Source of the DNA: Lepidonotus clava
Lineage: Eukaryota > Annelida > Polychaeta > Phyllodocida > Polynoidae
NCBI GenBank assembly: GCA_936440205.1
Contig: OW387142.1
Span: 20,364,736 to 20,428,735 of the forward strand
DNA: 64,000 nt
Reading direction: 5' to 3'
Position numbers and translations under genes: made by a program. A model generated the notes under the pieces. That model worked only from the letters and a program-made list of their open reading frames with translations, was not told where the DNA came from and did no database searches. Of the stretch, positions 1-11,084 are shown piece by piece (within the stretch, counting starts at the first letter, position 1; each line of letters starts with the position of its first letter).

Positions 1-600
1 GATATTTTTTGACATTTTTACTAATTTTTGATATCTTTTCATGAATTTTTTCTTCCCCTATATATGGAAAACATTCCAAACATGCTGCCATACACCGTGG
101 AGATACATTCCTGAGAAAATATGTATCCTAACGTTGCTGGCTATCAATTTTAGTTATGTTTGAGGGGAAATTAATCTTCTTGAAACTGCCTGAAAATGTA
201 CAAAAACTCGGATTATTCATGAAAACATTGTCTATTTTGGTTATATATATATTGAGATAACATGGTATTTCCCAAATCCAATATGTCAAGCAGTCAGATA
301 GCCTACGGACATTTTGGGGTCAAATATTAATATATATTAGGAATATTAATTTTTTCTATATATTTTCCTAATTATCCAAATTCAAAATTGTGAATGCGCG
401 AAAACTGGCAGCACTACTCTAGTCAGTACTCATCAAAATATTTTTCAATTGTCATATCTTTTTGTATGATCGTGTTCTTGGGTTTTATATTACCTAAAAG
501 ATGCATAGAAATATCAAATTATCCTATTTATCTTTAGATATTCTATCATAATTCAATTTCCTGTGTCTAGTGCGCAAAAACTGACTCCTCTACTCTATTA
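1..600. repeat. AT-rich dispersed repeat, terminal motifs
   Basis: AT-rich DNA with no coding sign. Two blocks, near 394-420 and 571-596, share a GCGMAAAACTG core followed by a CTACTCT end. The inverse of this end (AGAGTAGAGTTGCCAG) appears near 4889, and related forms occur near 9690, 18565 and 18950. This looks like the terminus of a dispersed non-autonomous element. Its other end is not visible here. Confidence 0.4.
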
Positions 601-997
601 TTGTAATGTTTGCTAATGTGCGGCGCTGCGATTGCTGCCTACCTGCTTCAACTTGCAGGTATTTATGTACTTTGCACTGTTTCTACTAAATGCTGCACGC
701 TACTTCGGCCCAACTCGTTGGACACCTTGTGTTTTAAGTAGAAATCTAACTTCACAAGTTGAGGTAAATAACCCGAAGATGTAACAATGATATGTTAAAA
801 TCAGTTTATTAGGTACATCTTTCCAAGTTACTTTAGTTTAAGATTACAATGGTGCATATACAGTTAGTGCCTGCTACTTATGGTTGTAATTTCACAGCTA
901 AATCTCAAAAAATTCAAAAAGGCCAAATAGCAGTGCTAAAATTGATGATTTTTGGAGATTCCCTATGGGAATTTACTATAGGATTTGGTTGTTAATT
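601..997. other. unassigned non-coding DNA
   Basis: I see no ORF, repeat or RNA gene in this stretch. Composition is AT-rich and resembles the flanking repeat DNA. Confidence 0.4.
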
Positions 998-1121
998 TTG
1001 GATCTAGACTGCTGGTTTTATTGGTAACACCTTTAGGCTGGGTACAAGCAAAATTGGACAAGTGGCACCCTCTAGAGTAAGGGCCGCCGGATAACGTTTC
1101 CCACCATAGACACAACATCAC
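998..1121 (+). repeat. short dispersed repeat (TTGGATCTAGACTGCTGG)
   Basis: A unit of about 124 bp starting TTGGATCTAGACTGCTGG and ending near a GACACAACATCAC motif. A second copy lies at 4394-4862 with the same ends, split by an insert of about 345 bp. The two copies together define both ends of the unit. No coding capacity is seen and the family is not recognised. Confidence 0.6.
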
Positions 1122-1460
1122 ATTCCTCCCTTGTAACTTTAAAGTTCTTATCTTTAACTGAACTGTCCATGTCTTTCAATGTCACTTTGAGATGGTCTTA
1201 TTAGGAGAGTCAATGTATACTTTGTTACAAGTTATTTTACCAGTTACTCATAGTTCTTTATCTATATATTGATATACTACTTAGCATTTTGCTGAGATAG
1301 TCCTTTAGATCAAATAAGTGTTTTTTTATCAACAAAGTCTTTTCTTACTATAACTTGTTACCATAAGCAAATACATCAAATAATCAAAAGCTAGAGAAAG
1401 TCGTTGACTACCACTTCTCAGAATAGGAGTTCTGGCATAATTCTGGCCTAGGTGAGTTTC
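1122..1460. other. unassigned non-coding DNA next to a Gypsy fossil
   Basis: AT-rich stretch without a recognised feature. It may hold the terminal part of the Gypsy remnant that follows, but I found no matching LTR partner. Confidence 0.3.
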
Positions 1461-3200
1461 CTATTTTCTAACACTCTTACAACTTGGAGTGGAGATCAGT
1501 CTCTTTGGAGCTTGATGTGGTCTACTGTTGTCTGGTAGAACAGCAGACAGTCGCTGGGTCAGTGGTGGGTCAGCAGGTGGTAGCTGAACCGTCTCCGTAG
1601 ATCTCTTGAGTTCAGCAGATGTCACAGGTGGGATACCCATGACCATCGGTTGCTGAAGTGGCGGTCTTGGCTGAAGGTAGTGAGGCAGTCGATCCACCTC
1701 AGCTGACACAGCAAGCGGTTGCTGAACTGATGGTGGCGCAGCACGTAGTTCAGCAGGCGGTGGCTGAACTTAGGGTAGTCCAGCAGGTAGTCGCTGAACC
1801 TGCTCTGTCATTTCCCCTGGTGCTGGAGGTGTCACAGGCGGAAAACCCATGACTGACGACTGGTGACTTGGCAGGTGCACGAGCAGTGGCACATCAGCTG
1901 GCACCATAGGTATTGGGTTCCTATCCCCACTACCATCGAGCAGTTTGTCGATTTGTGGCCCACTCCCAGAGAGACCACTATTGATGTCCACACTTCCAGG
2001 TACATCTCCTCCCTTGTAATGTCTTTCTAGCACTGGGTCACTCCCTGCCCTCCAAGAAAACATCACTTTGAACTCCTTTTCCTCCCCTTATGAAAAGTCA
2101 CACACTTCTCTGTTCTCCTTAGGAAATACCAGTTCAGGCCAGTCAAGCTTGAAGTGGCACAGCCATTCTCAGCCAAACAGTGGGCAACCACCTTCTGGTA
2201 CCACATACAAAACTATCTTTTCTACTTGACCTTTATACTGGGCCTTTACACTCACAACTCCTCGGGCTTTGACTACATTCCCTGTGTAAGTGCTCAACGA
2301 GAGGTCACACTTCTTTATCGATTTCCCTGGGAAAAGTGTCTTACACTGGGACTCTGTCACTAGAGACCTGGAACTCCCTGTGTCCAGCTCCATCTCTAGG
2401 GCTTGGCCATCCAGCATCATGTTGACCATCATAGGCTTTGGCCATAACCCCTCATCACAGAAGCTGTACGGCTCTTCATAGCTGGGCCCGTGAATGCGGC
2501 TTACTGGTTCTGAGTTTTCCTCCTCTACACTATGGGTTTTACCCGTCCTCTTTCCTCTGTCAGAATCTCTGTCACTTCTATCTCTAGATTCCTCTGCCTT
2601 ACACATTTTGCAGATATGCCCTACCTCTTTACACCCATGGCACACTTTATCCTGAAACCAACACTCATCTGGTTTGTGGGTGGTTCCTCCGCACCTTGCG
2701 TACAGCTCGTACTGACGAGTATACCTATTCGATTGCACTTTGGTGCAACTGTTTCACAAAGTTCTCTACTGTCTTTCGACGCGGCTTCCATTGTCATAGC
2801 AATAATAACAGCTTTATGGAAAGTCAGGTCTGCCTCTGTTAATAGTCTCTGTGTGGTCCTCTGTTCCCTTAAACCACAGACAAACCTAGCTATCTCTCAA
2901 CATCTCCTGTAAACTGGCTCAAAACTGACAATGCTTTGACAACCTCTTTAATTTCGCAACGTATGCTACAGTAGTTTCCCCCTCTGCCTGTTTTACGTTG
3001 TGGAAACGGTACTTCTCAGCTATCACTAGGGGCCTTGGGCAGAAATGCTCATGCAACATGACAAACAACTCATTCAGATTCTTGTCCACAGGTTTACCTG
3101 GTGAACACAATGTTTTTATCGGGTTATAGCAGTCTGGTCCTACCAGCGACAAGAAAGTAGGGACTCTCTTCGCATCCCCTATCGAATTTGCCTAGAAAAA
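1461..3200 (-). mobile_element. Ty3/Gypsy remnant (gag, zinc knuckle, protease)
   Basis: Read on the minus strand, 3152-2919 encodes a gag capsid segment (motif HEHFCPRPLVIAEKYRFH). The stretch 2738-2169 encodes a CCHC-type zinc knuckle followed by an aspartic protease with the active-site motif ELDTGSS. The stretch 2066-1461 is a proline-rich tail like the C-terminal end of Gypsy pol proteins. The gag is closest in style to that of the Gypsy element at 40004-45622, so the two belong to the same broad lineage. It is a broken, incomplete fossil with many breaks. No paired LTRs were found. Confidence 0.75.
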
Positions 3201-3222
3201 CAGTCCAACTCTTTCGGCACAT

Positions 3223-4064
3223 CCCAGCCAAGGATATGACGTTCTAATAATTTTCTAATAACGTTCTGGATTGGTTCTTGTTATGTCACACTGATAGGTT
3301 ACAGTGACGTTCTTTTGATGACTCCCAATTATGTTGCTGCAATCAGCTTTTACGACGTGACATTGTGACGTTCTGACAACGTTCTTGCCATGTTATTTAT
3401 AAGGCTGAGACTTAATAAGAATGTCACAATAACATTCTGTTTAGGTGTGGTTGAGACCTCACTTAATGAGGATGTCACCATAATGTTCTGTTTAGGTTAG
3501 GTTGACACCTAACCTAATAAGATAGTTCCAGTAACATTCCGTTTAGGTAAGGTTAAGACCTGATGTACTCAGAACATCACAATAGTGTTCTGTTTAGATA
3601 AGGTTGGGGCCTCCCCTGGTCAGGACGTGACAGCAATGTTCTGTGACTGAATGAGGATGTCACAATAAGATTCTGTTTAGGTTAGGGTCACACCTAACCT
3701 AATAAGATGGTTACAGTAGCCTTCTGTTTAGGTAAGGTTAAGACCTGACATAATCAGACATAATCAGAACATCACAATAACATTCTGTTTAAGTTAGGTT
3801 GAGACCTACCCTAGTGAGAGAAGTTACAATAATGTTCTTTTTAAGTAAGGTCTCGACCTCACATAATCAGAATGTCATAATAACGTTCTGTTTGGATTTG
3901 GTCTTGACATGACTTCATTAGAATGTTATGATAACATTCTTTTTTGGTTAGGTCTCAACCTCTCAGAAAAATAACGTAATGGTTACGTGGTATTTTAGTA
4001 AGTAACAGACTAAACAAAAAAGTATGGTTGCATAACGTGACCATTACGTCGCACTCCGGCTGGG
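3223..4064. mobile_element. CCCAGCCAAGG-family MITE, copy 1
   Basis: 842 bp. It begins CCCAGCCAAGGATATGACG and ends with the near-inverse CCGGCTGGG. The interior is a series of diverged units of about 55-60 bp, each with a GGTTNAGACCT block and a quasi-palindrome around AACATTCTGTTTAGGT. There is no ORF, so it would depend on a transposase in trans. Other copies lie at 6821, 7368, 36709 and 61880. It is inserted into a LINE 3' fragment that resumes at 4065. Confidence 0.8.
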
Positions 4065-4330
4065 TAACTTGTCCCTAAATCGCGCGCCCCTATACATTGG
4101 GCTGCATAAAACTCTCTTTTTTTTCGAGTTTGTAAGTTTAAATTTAACTTTATTTTGGCCCCGTAACACAATCTCAGGCCTGTAATTATCTATATTGCTT
4201 TCAATACAACTCTGTCGGTACATATTTCGCAGTAAGAACCTCTTTCTTCTATGTGATAACATTTCTAGACGCAAATCATTGTGCAAGTTATCTAGGTTCT
4301 TTACACAAGATCTTACACTTGACACCTGAT
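4065..4330 (-). pseudogene. LINE reverse transcriptase C-terminal fragment
   Basis: About 85 codons on the minus strand resemble the conserved tail of LINE ORF2 proteins: basic residues ahead of LLRNMYRQS, and a final SPMYRGARFRDKLP block. That block matches the family pattern of SP-YRG-LW-LP near the end of the reverse transcriptase ORF. The reading frame runs into the adjacent MITE at 4064, so the last few residues (SRSAT) come from the MITE. Nothing of the palm or endonuclease remains. The clade could be CR1/L2-like, but the fragment is too short to decide. Confidence 0.55.
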
Positions 4331-4393
4331 TTGAGTCATATTTTTCCTAGTTTCATCCTCTGAGTTCTCATTGCCATCCCTGTTCACCAGTTG

Positions 4394-4862
4394 TTGGATC
4401 TAGACTGCTGGTTTTATTGGTAACAACTTTGGGCTGGGTACAAGCGAAATTGGACAAGTGGCGGTGTAGCGAGTGGAAAGTTGCCGCATGTGGAAAGTCG
4501 GCGATGGGCTACAATGTGAGACTGCGCATGCGTGTAGCAATAGTTCCTACTCTCGTAACATGTTACTTTTTCCACAAATTGTGGAATAGGGACGAGTTAG
4601 CCTTTTAGGTATCAATCCCAAATATGTAAAAGATGAGAGGGATATATATTTAGTTTGCTTCCCGTTTCAACTTTGTGGAATACATTGGCAAAACATGGTT
4701 TGAGAGTAGGAACCTAATTTCCCACACACATGTGCAAAACACATTCTAGCTTTATTATCGCCCACTGCCGACTATCCACATGCGCCGACTTTCCACATGT
4801 GACAGTTCCCTCTAGAGTAAGGGCCGCCGGATAACGTTTCCCGCCATAGACACAAACATCAC
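4394..4862 (+). repeat. second copy of the TTGGATCTAGACTGCTGG repeat, interrupted
   Basis: Same ends as the unit at 998-1121, with more than 85% identity by eye in the shared parts. The copy is split at about 4463-4807 by a foldback element. Confidence 0.6.
4463..4807. mobile_element. 345-bp foldback MITE
   Basis: The ends form an imperfect inverted repeat of about 50 bp whose shared core is CATGTGGAAAGTCGGCG on the left and its inverse near 4782-4798. The insert is absent from the sister repeat at 998-1121, which shows it is a discrete insertion. The interior near 4565-4660 shares a block (GACGAGTTAGCCTTTTAGGTAT) with the tandem units at 54605-54760, in inverse orientation. No ORF and no clear target duplication. 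Confidence 0.6.
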
Positions 4863-4888
4863 AGTTAAATGTGCTAATTGAATTAATT

Positions 4889-5141
4889 AGAGTAGAGTTG
4901 CCAGTTTTCGCACATCACTAGTTTTTGCACATTTATTGCATTTTTATGAACACATTTTTTCTATGAATGTTTTACACAGCCTTTAGTAGTTCCATAGACA
5001 AGGGGGCGTGGTGAGGCAACAGTGGTGAGTTATGAATGAATATCTAAGGACAATTATGTGTTTTAAAGGCAAAGAAATGGTTTAATGTCCCTTCTTTTTG
5101 GAAAAATGGCGGGAAGCTTAAAAATAAATATTTTCTGAATT
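4889..5141 (+). repeat. dispersed AT-rich repeat, left end
   Basis: Starts AGAGTAGAGTTGCCAGTTTT and continues with GCACATCACTAGTTTTTGC. The same left end is seen at 18565, and its inverse near 394-420 and 571-596. The copy runs into the LINE tail at 5142. Confidence 0.45.
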
Positions 5142-6673
5142 TTTTTTTTTTAAATTTCATTTGGGTCACATTGGCTCGGCTTTGCCGATCTTCCGCCAAC
5201 TCCCACTTTATGTCACAACATACAATTGATAAGTGGAGCTGGACAATATTACAGTTATTTGCGTTTCATGATACCCAATAATAATGATGATGTAATGAAT
5301 GAAATGAGATGATAACATACAATTAACAATGGATACAAATACATCACTTCACATCGATTTCTAATCCACTTTCTGAAAAGGGTCCACAATCATTAATTTA
5401 GCCTGCGATTTGAAGCTTTCAATATTTCCTGTTATTGATATTTGTACAGGTAATTTGTTCCGTCACAATGCATCACATTATGCGTCACAAGCTTTATAAG
5501 GATTATTTGAAAATCTATAATGAAGTGATTTTGGAATATACAACAGTGGTCCAGCATGATGTCTAGTTCTCACATTTTTAGTACCAAGTAAATTAGGATT
5601 ACGTGACAGGGAAAAGGCATAAGATAATAAATTTTAATATCTTCTATGCTTTAACCGAAATATATTTGCCAAACGGTGTTGGGACTCAGTTGATGGATGG
5701 TCCATATAAGGTCGATCTGTTATGCTGATTAAAAACAACATATAACGCTTTATTCTGTAATGTTTGAAATCTTTTGTCCAAATCTTTTTGCCCCTGATCA
5801 TAGATGGAATCAGCATATTCCAAAACCGGCAAGATGGTTGATTTATACGATGTCTTGGCTGCATCAGTAGTCATATATTTCCTAATTGTTCTGAAATAAT
5901 TATATTTGAAATCACTGTTTCCCTATGTTTGAAGAATTTTAATTCAGTATCCAATTTGACACCAAGGTAATTATAGATAAGCACCTTATCTAATTCAGTA
6001 TTCTTGATACATATTTTCTCAGTTATCTTGTCATTTTTATCTATAATCTTAGTCCTCATCCACTGTGACTTTTTGGTATTTAATGTGAGCCAATTTACAT
6101 CGCACCTTTCAACCACCCTGTCCATTAGACTTTGAAGTAACTTACAATCAGTGTGAAATAACACAGCATCATCTGTATACATAATCAAATTATTAGGGGC
6201 CAATTCATCGATGTCATTTATATACAAGGAGAACAATGTAGGACCTATTATGCTCCCTTGGGGAATGCCATACTCTACTGGCAAATAGAATGAGACTATA
6301 TCATTCAGTTTCACACGTTGTAATCTGTTTGATAAGTAATTCCTAAACCAGGCAACAGAGTTAATATGTAATCTGTTTTCTCCCATCTTTTTAAGTAAAA
6401 TTTCATGCGACACTGTATCAAAAGCTTTTTTAAGGTCCAAGAAAATTAAATATGTGTCTTGTTGATTATTTAAATTCAAATATATTTGATGTAAGAGAGT
6501 GGTTATAGCCGTTATCGTTGACTTCCCTTTCCTAAAACCATATTGTGAGTTAGCAAGTAAGTTATGTGATTCCAGGAAACTTTTCAGGCTAGTACTCATC
6601 ATTCTTTCAGGTAACTTTCCAGGTAAGGGCAGTAGGGATATTGAACTTTCCAGGTAAGGGCAGTAGGGATATT
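5142..6673 (-). mobile_element. 5'-truncated LINE (reverse transcriptase half)
   Basis: The minus strand encodes the RT core at 6602-5871: a finger block (SQYGFRKGKST), LDLKKAFDTVSH, GIPQGSIIGPTLFSLYIND and the palm motif MYTDDAVLF, a YTDD variant of the usual YADD. The thumb follows in another frame at 5874-5634, so there is a frameshift near 5870. The poly-T run at 5150 on the plus strand marks a 3' A-rich tail. The copy stops near 6673, within the ISLLP motif upstream of the palm, so the endonuclease is missing as in most 5'-truncated LINEs. At 6610-6672 a 31-bp stretch is duplicated in tandem. Jockey-superfamily, probably CR1/L2 group; it differs clearly from the LINE at 19 kb. Confidence 0.85.
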
Positions 6674-6820
6674 GGACGCTTAATTAATAAATATCAGATC
6701 AATTTTTGGATTAAAGAAACAATCTTAGTTTAAAGTGATATGCTATTGTTTATAGGGTCTGTTCACAAAATCTTAGTTACAGACCAGATAAAAGCACTAA
6801 ATTTGGTATGAGGCACCTCT

Positions 6821-7227
6821 CCCATCCAAGGATATGACGTTCTAATAACGTTCTAGCAATGTTCTGGATTGGTTCTTGTTATGTTACACTGTTAGGTTAC
6901 AGTGACATTCTTTTGATGACTCCCAATAATGTCGCTGCAACTTAATGTTGCAACGTTACATTGTGTCATTTGAATAATGTTCTTGTAACGTTATTCATGT
7001 TCTACTTAAGTGAGGTCTGGACCTCACCTAATCAGAATGTCAGAATGATGTTGTATTTTAATCTTATCTTGACTTTACATCACCAGAATGTTATGAGAAC
7101 ATTCTGTTTTGGTTAGGTCTCAACCTCCCAGAAAAATAATGTAACAGTTACGTGACAATTTAGTAAGTAACAGACAAACCAAAAATATGGTTGCATAATG
7201 TGACTGTTACGCCACACCTTGGCTGGG
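6821..7227. mobile_element. CCCAGCCAAGG-family MITE, copy 2
   Basis: 407 bp between CCCATCCAAGG and CCTTGGCTGGG. It interrupts the sequence CACCTCT-GAGGC of the host MITE and leaves CT on both sides, consistent with a 2-bp target duplication. Interior units are fewer than in copy 1. No ORF. Confidence 0.8.
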
Positions 7228-7771
7228 CTGAGACATAAGTATTAAATATCGGAAGGGGAGCCACCTTGAAATATCAAAGTGAAATTTTGGCAAATTTCTT
7301 ATGTTTTTAGCATTTTAAATTTGAGTTATTTAAACAAATGTTTTGGCTAGTTTAAACTGGGTCTCTTCCCAGCCAAGGCATGACGTAACAGTCCAGTTAT
7401 GCGACCATACTTTTTTGGTTTCTATGGTACTTACTAGAATGTCATGTAACTGTTACACTATTTTTTTGCAAGGTTGTGACCTAACCAAAACCGAATGTTA
7501 TCATAATGTTCTGATGAGGTTAGGTCAATATCAAATTGAAATAGAATGTCATTGTGACATTCTGATTAGGTGAGGTCTAGACCTGACTTAAACAGAACAT
7601 TGCTGTCACGTCCTGACCAGGGGAGGCCCCAGCCTTACCTAAACAGAACGTTATTGTGAAGTTCTGATTATGTCAGGTTTTAACCTTACATAAACAGAAG
7701 GTTACTGTAACCATCTTATTAGGTTAGGTGTGACCCTAACCTAAACAGAATATTATTGTGACATCCTCATT

Positions 7772-8635
7772 TGTTAAGACGCTATCCTACAAAAGGATGC
7801 TATCCAGCAAAAAGGTTACATTTGTCACTTAGCATCAAGCTAAAGACGCTATCCTACAAAAGAATGCTATCCAACAAACAGGTTTGTTGGATAGCATTAT
7901 GCTTGTGCCTCTATCCTACAAAAAGGATGCTATCCAACAAAAACTCTATAATATTATATATCATTTAGCATCACACAAGATGTTGGCTTTGGCGGCCGTT
8001 GCTAAGCGTCGGCGGCCGTTGCTAAGCGTCGGCGGCCGTTGCTAAGCGTCGGCGGCCGTGGTTGTGACTGGTTTGGAAAATGTTTGATTTCTAAAGCCCC
8101 ATACCCACTGGGACATTTTTTGCTGAATCAGCGTCAGCGTACACAACTCTGATACACAACCCATAGATCTACCCATATAGAATCAGTGGGTATGGGAATC
8201 ATAATTATTTACTTAGATCTAATTATTAACTTAATTAATCATTAATCATTATTACTTAATTTTCATTTATGGATCTATAGTCCATTAAATGAGTTTGTGT
8301 TTTTGATCACTCATTGATAATAATACAAAGACATAGTTTGTCACTTAGAAGCAATTTTGTAGCTTAGCAGCTTCTGGTGACGCTATCCAACACAATTTTG
8401 TCACTTAGCATCAGATTGGATAGTGTATTTTGTAAGATAGTGTCTAAAAGACAGATTTTGTAACTTAGCAGCTGTTTTGTAGCTTAGCATCTTTGGCAGA
8501 TGCTAAGTGACAAAACTTTTGTCATTTAGCAGCATTTTTTGTAGCTTAGCAGCTTGTGGTGATGCTATCCTACAAAAAGATGCTAAGTGACAAAATTTTG
8601 TTGGATAGCGTCTTTTGTAGGATAGCGTCTTAACA
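7772..8635. mobile_element. TGTTAAGACGC-ended MITE with 5-bp target duplication
   Basis: 864 bp with inverted termini of about 57 bp beginning TGTTAAGACGCTATCCTAC. The flanks are TCATT at 7767-7771 and TCATT at 8636-8640, a perfect 5-bp duplication. The termini are built from repeated short words (GCTATCCAACAAA, GTCACTTAGCATC), so the element folds on itself at several levels. A GC-rich tandem repeat lies inside at 7991-8060. There is no ORF beyond 65 codons. The TGT...ACA ends recall Ginger-type transposons, but this is only a suggestion. Confidence 0.8.
7991..8060. repeat. 20-bp GC-rich tandem repeat
   Basis: Three full units and a partial fourth of GGCGGCCGTTGCTAAGCGTC, inside the TGTTAAGACGC MITE. 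GC content is far above the surrounding AT-rich DNA. Confidence 0.85.
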
Positions 8636-9649
8636 TCATTCAGTGAGGTCTCAACCACACGTAAACAGAATATATTGTGACATTCTCAACCTCATAAATA
8701 ACGTGACAAGAACATTGTCAGAACATCACAATGTCACGCTACACCAGTTGGTTGCAGCAACGTAATTGGGAGTCATCAAAAGAACGTTGCTGTAACCTAA
8801 CAGTGTGACGTAACAAGAACCAATCCAGAACGTTATTAGAACGTTATTAGAACGTCATATCTTTGGCTGGGTTGTGTAGATTCCAAAGGCAAATAATTGG
8901 ATTCCCTGTCCATTAATCTCCCAATTGTGAGACTAACAATGTGTTTCTAGGCATTTTAGAAGCTGAGATATAAGATTATTTCATTGGAAGTCTACCATTT
9001 TGGATTTTGGCCCCCGCAGGGGTTATGTTGATATTTCAAGGGGGCTCCCTTTTCAATTCAATGATTCAATGAACCTATTTATAAATTCAATGAAGGGGTC
9101 CCAGGGGATCATCATACCAATGAAATCAAGAAATCTTGTGGGGAAAGAGTAAGGTCTATATCCTTTCTTTTGAATTATTTTGGAATCCAGCGGTCATTAT
9201 CAAAGTTATCATACTAATGAATTCAGCCATTTTGAAATTTATGGTATTGTATTGGATGAATATTACATCTATTGAGCCCTCTAGGTTATAAACATACCTT
9301 AGCACCTGAAAATGTTATTTCTCAAAAGTGGTCAGCCATCTTGGATTTTGGATCTCCGCATTTACTTCAGATATAAATACTTGAATTCCCTGACCCATAT
9401 TCTCCCAGTTTTGATAGTCTCTTTAGAAGCTGAGATATAAAATTGTTTATAGCAAAAGTCGGCCATATTGGTATTTTTGCCCCCACATCCATCCTATCAA
9501 TATTTCTAGGTGGCTCCCCTTCCAGATTTGATAGCTATGCCTCAGAGGTGTCTATTACCAAATTTGGCGCTTTTATCTGCCATATAACAATTTCACTAAA
9601 AAATGACCTTAACAGACCCCAATAAGAAAACTTAATTTCATTGTCTTAT

Positions 9650-10000
9650 TTTCAAAATATACCCCTGTGTGAAAACTAATGACTTGAAATCAGGCTGTTG
9701 CCAGTTTTTGCGCATTTTTTAATGTATATTTTTCTGAAATTTCTGATTTTTCCTTATTATTTTTCACCAAAACATGGAAAATATTTATGGTATTGTATTG
9801 GATGAATTGCCATGAACAGTCAAGAGGCATTCCTCTAAATATTATAACCCAAGAAGTGATCCATATTACGCTTTGCCACTCTTTTAGTGAAATTGATGTT
9901 TTTGTAATTGTCTGAAAATGCACAAAAATGTGCATTCGTTATCTTGTGCACATTTATTCTTGTTTTAAGGTTTTGTGGGTCACAAAGCAATGATGATGTC
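9650..10000. repeat. dispersed AT-rich repeat (TGTTGCCAGTTTTTGCGCA)
   Basis: The junction GAAAACTAATGAC...GCTGTTGCCAGTTTTTGCGC is repeated in similar form near 18920-18985, so the same composite repeat occurs twice. No coding capacity. Confidence 0.45.
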
Positions 10001-10849
10001 CATTCTACTAATCATTTAGATAGCCAATTGTCATTTCACTGACGAATATAGGTTGGAAATATGGTTTGAAGTGCTCTTCACAATTCTTTTTTCTAATTTT
10101 CCATTTTTAATATATTTTTAAACTACGTAAATAAAAAGGGCCCAATAGGGGGTGTGCGCGTCGCGTAGTTCTCCCATGAAACACTAGGTGGCGCCACAAA
10201 TAGCGGCGTCAGATGTCACTTCCGCTTTGTTCAAAGCAGCGCGGATTTTTCAATTTTCGTCTTCAGTCATGTGCAATTGAAGTGCAAACTCCTAAAGATC
10301 AGAGGATATCTATCACAAACAAGAATGCTCCACACGACAGTAAGTAAATTTACTTTCATTAAATAGTCTCATCTAGGTAAACCATTGATATCAGCACTTA
10401 AAAGTTCATCCCTGGCGTAGAGTAATGGCATGTAGACCCCTATTATCGCTCCTGTAAACACATGAGCTGGATAATTGAGCTGACATACGTCAGGACTCAG
10501 GTGTGACTTCTGCTTTCAATAAGTTACTACTACTACTACTATTATCGGCAGGCTTCTATTATCGGCACCCTAGGCCTAGACATAGGCCTATATATTCCGA
10601 TATTACACATAAATTTGTTTTCTGGTGGTAACAAGTTTCAGATAGATCTATAGTATAGGAGTAGATCTATATCGCACATTTAATTCCACAATCACAGAAT
10701 ATTGTCTCTCAAACATCAGATTTTGCAAGCAAGCCTGTCAAATTAACTTTGTACTAAAGAACCATAATTATAAGACGTACCTATTTAACCTATATAAACT
10801 AAGGTACGATACTGCAATAGACTTTTTTAACCTTTGTATCACCATATCA

Positions 10850-11084
10850 CAGTGTCCGAAAAAAAGGATATAGATCTACTTTGTGCACCCGCCGGGTGCA
10901 CAATACCTCAAGCTGTGCACCTGAAACTTGGTCAGTGCACCCTCCTAGTATATATATAGGATTGATTATACTATTTATAGGCCTAAAAATTGTGCACATT
11001 CCGGGTGCACACCTCTCAAAATTGTGCACTCGTCAACGGAATTGTGTGCGCTGGGTGCAGGGCACAGCTTAATTTCGGACACTG
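10850..11084. mobile_element. hAT-like MITE (CAGTGTCCGAAA)
   Basis: 235 bp with inverted ends CAGTGTCCGAAA and TTTCGGACACTG. Flanking CATATCA/CATATCAC is close to an 8-bp duplication, and CAGNG-type ends are typical of hAT elements. Repeated GTGCACCCGCCGGGTGCAC palindromes lie inside. No ORF of note. Confidence 0.65.

Larger units (their letters stand above)
7368..8871. mobile_element. CCCAGCCAAGG-family MITE, copy 3 (with nested MITE)
   Basis: Starts CCCAGCCAAGGCATGACG and ends CTTTGGCTGGG; TT lies on both sides. Orientation is opposite to copies 1 and 2. It is enlarged to 1504 bp because an 864-bp element of another family sits inside it at 7772-8635. Confidence 0.8.
6752..9622. mobile_element. 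GTGGGGTCTGTTAAGG-family MITE, split by two insertions
   Basis: Its flanks and interior match the intact copies at 41556-42535 and 50814-51792, including GAGGCACCTCTGAGGCATAA and the GGGGAGCCACCTTGAAATAT block. Two CCCAGCCAAGG MITEs are inserted at 6821-7227 and 7368-8871. Subtracting them leaves about 0.96 kb, the length of the intact copies. This copy is more diverged, and its terminal GTGGGG is worn. No ORF. Confidence 0.75.

Noticed and set aside
3223-4064. CRISPR-like array because of regularly repeated blocks
   Set aside because: Units are diverged, quasi-palindromic and bounded by transposon termini in an animal-type genome; there are no identical repeats with unique spacers and no cas genes.
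7774-8633. piggyBac-type TTAA-flanked MITE
   Set aside because: TTAA is present at both ends, but the inverted repeat extends outward to TGTTAA...TTAACA and a perfect TCATT duplication lies outside it, so TTAA is internal to the terminus.
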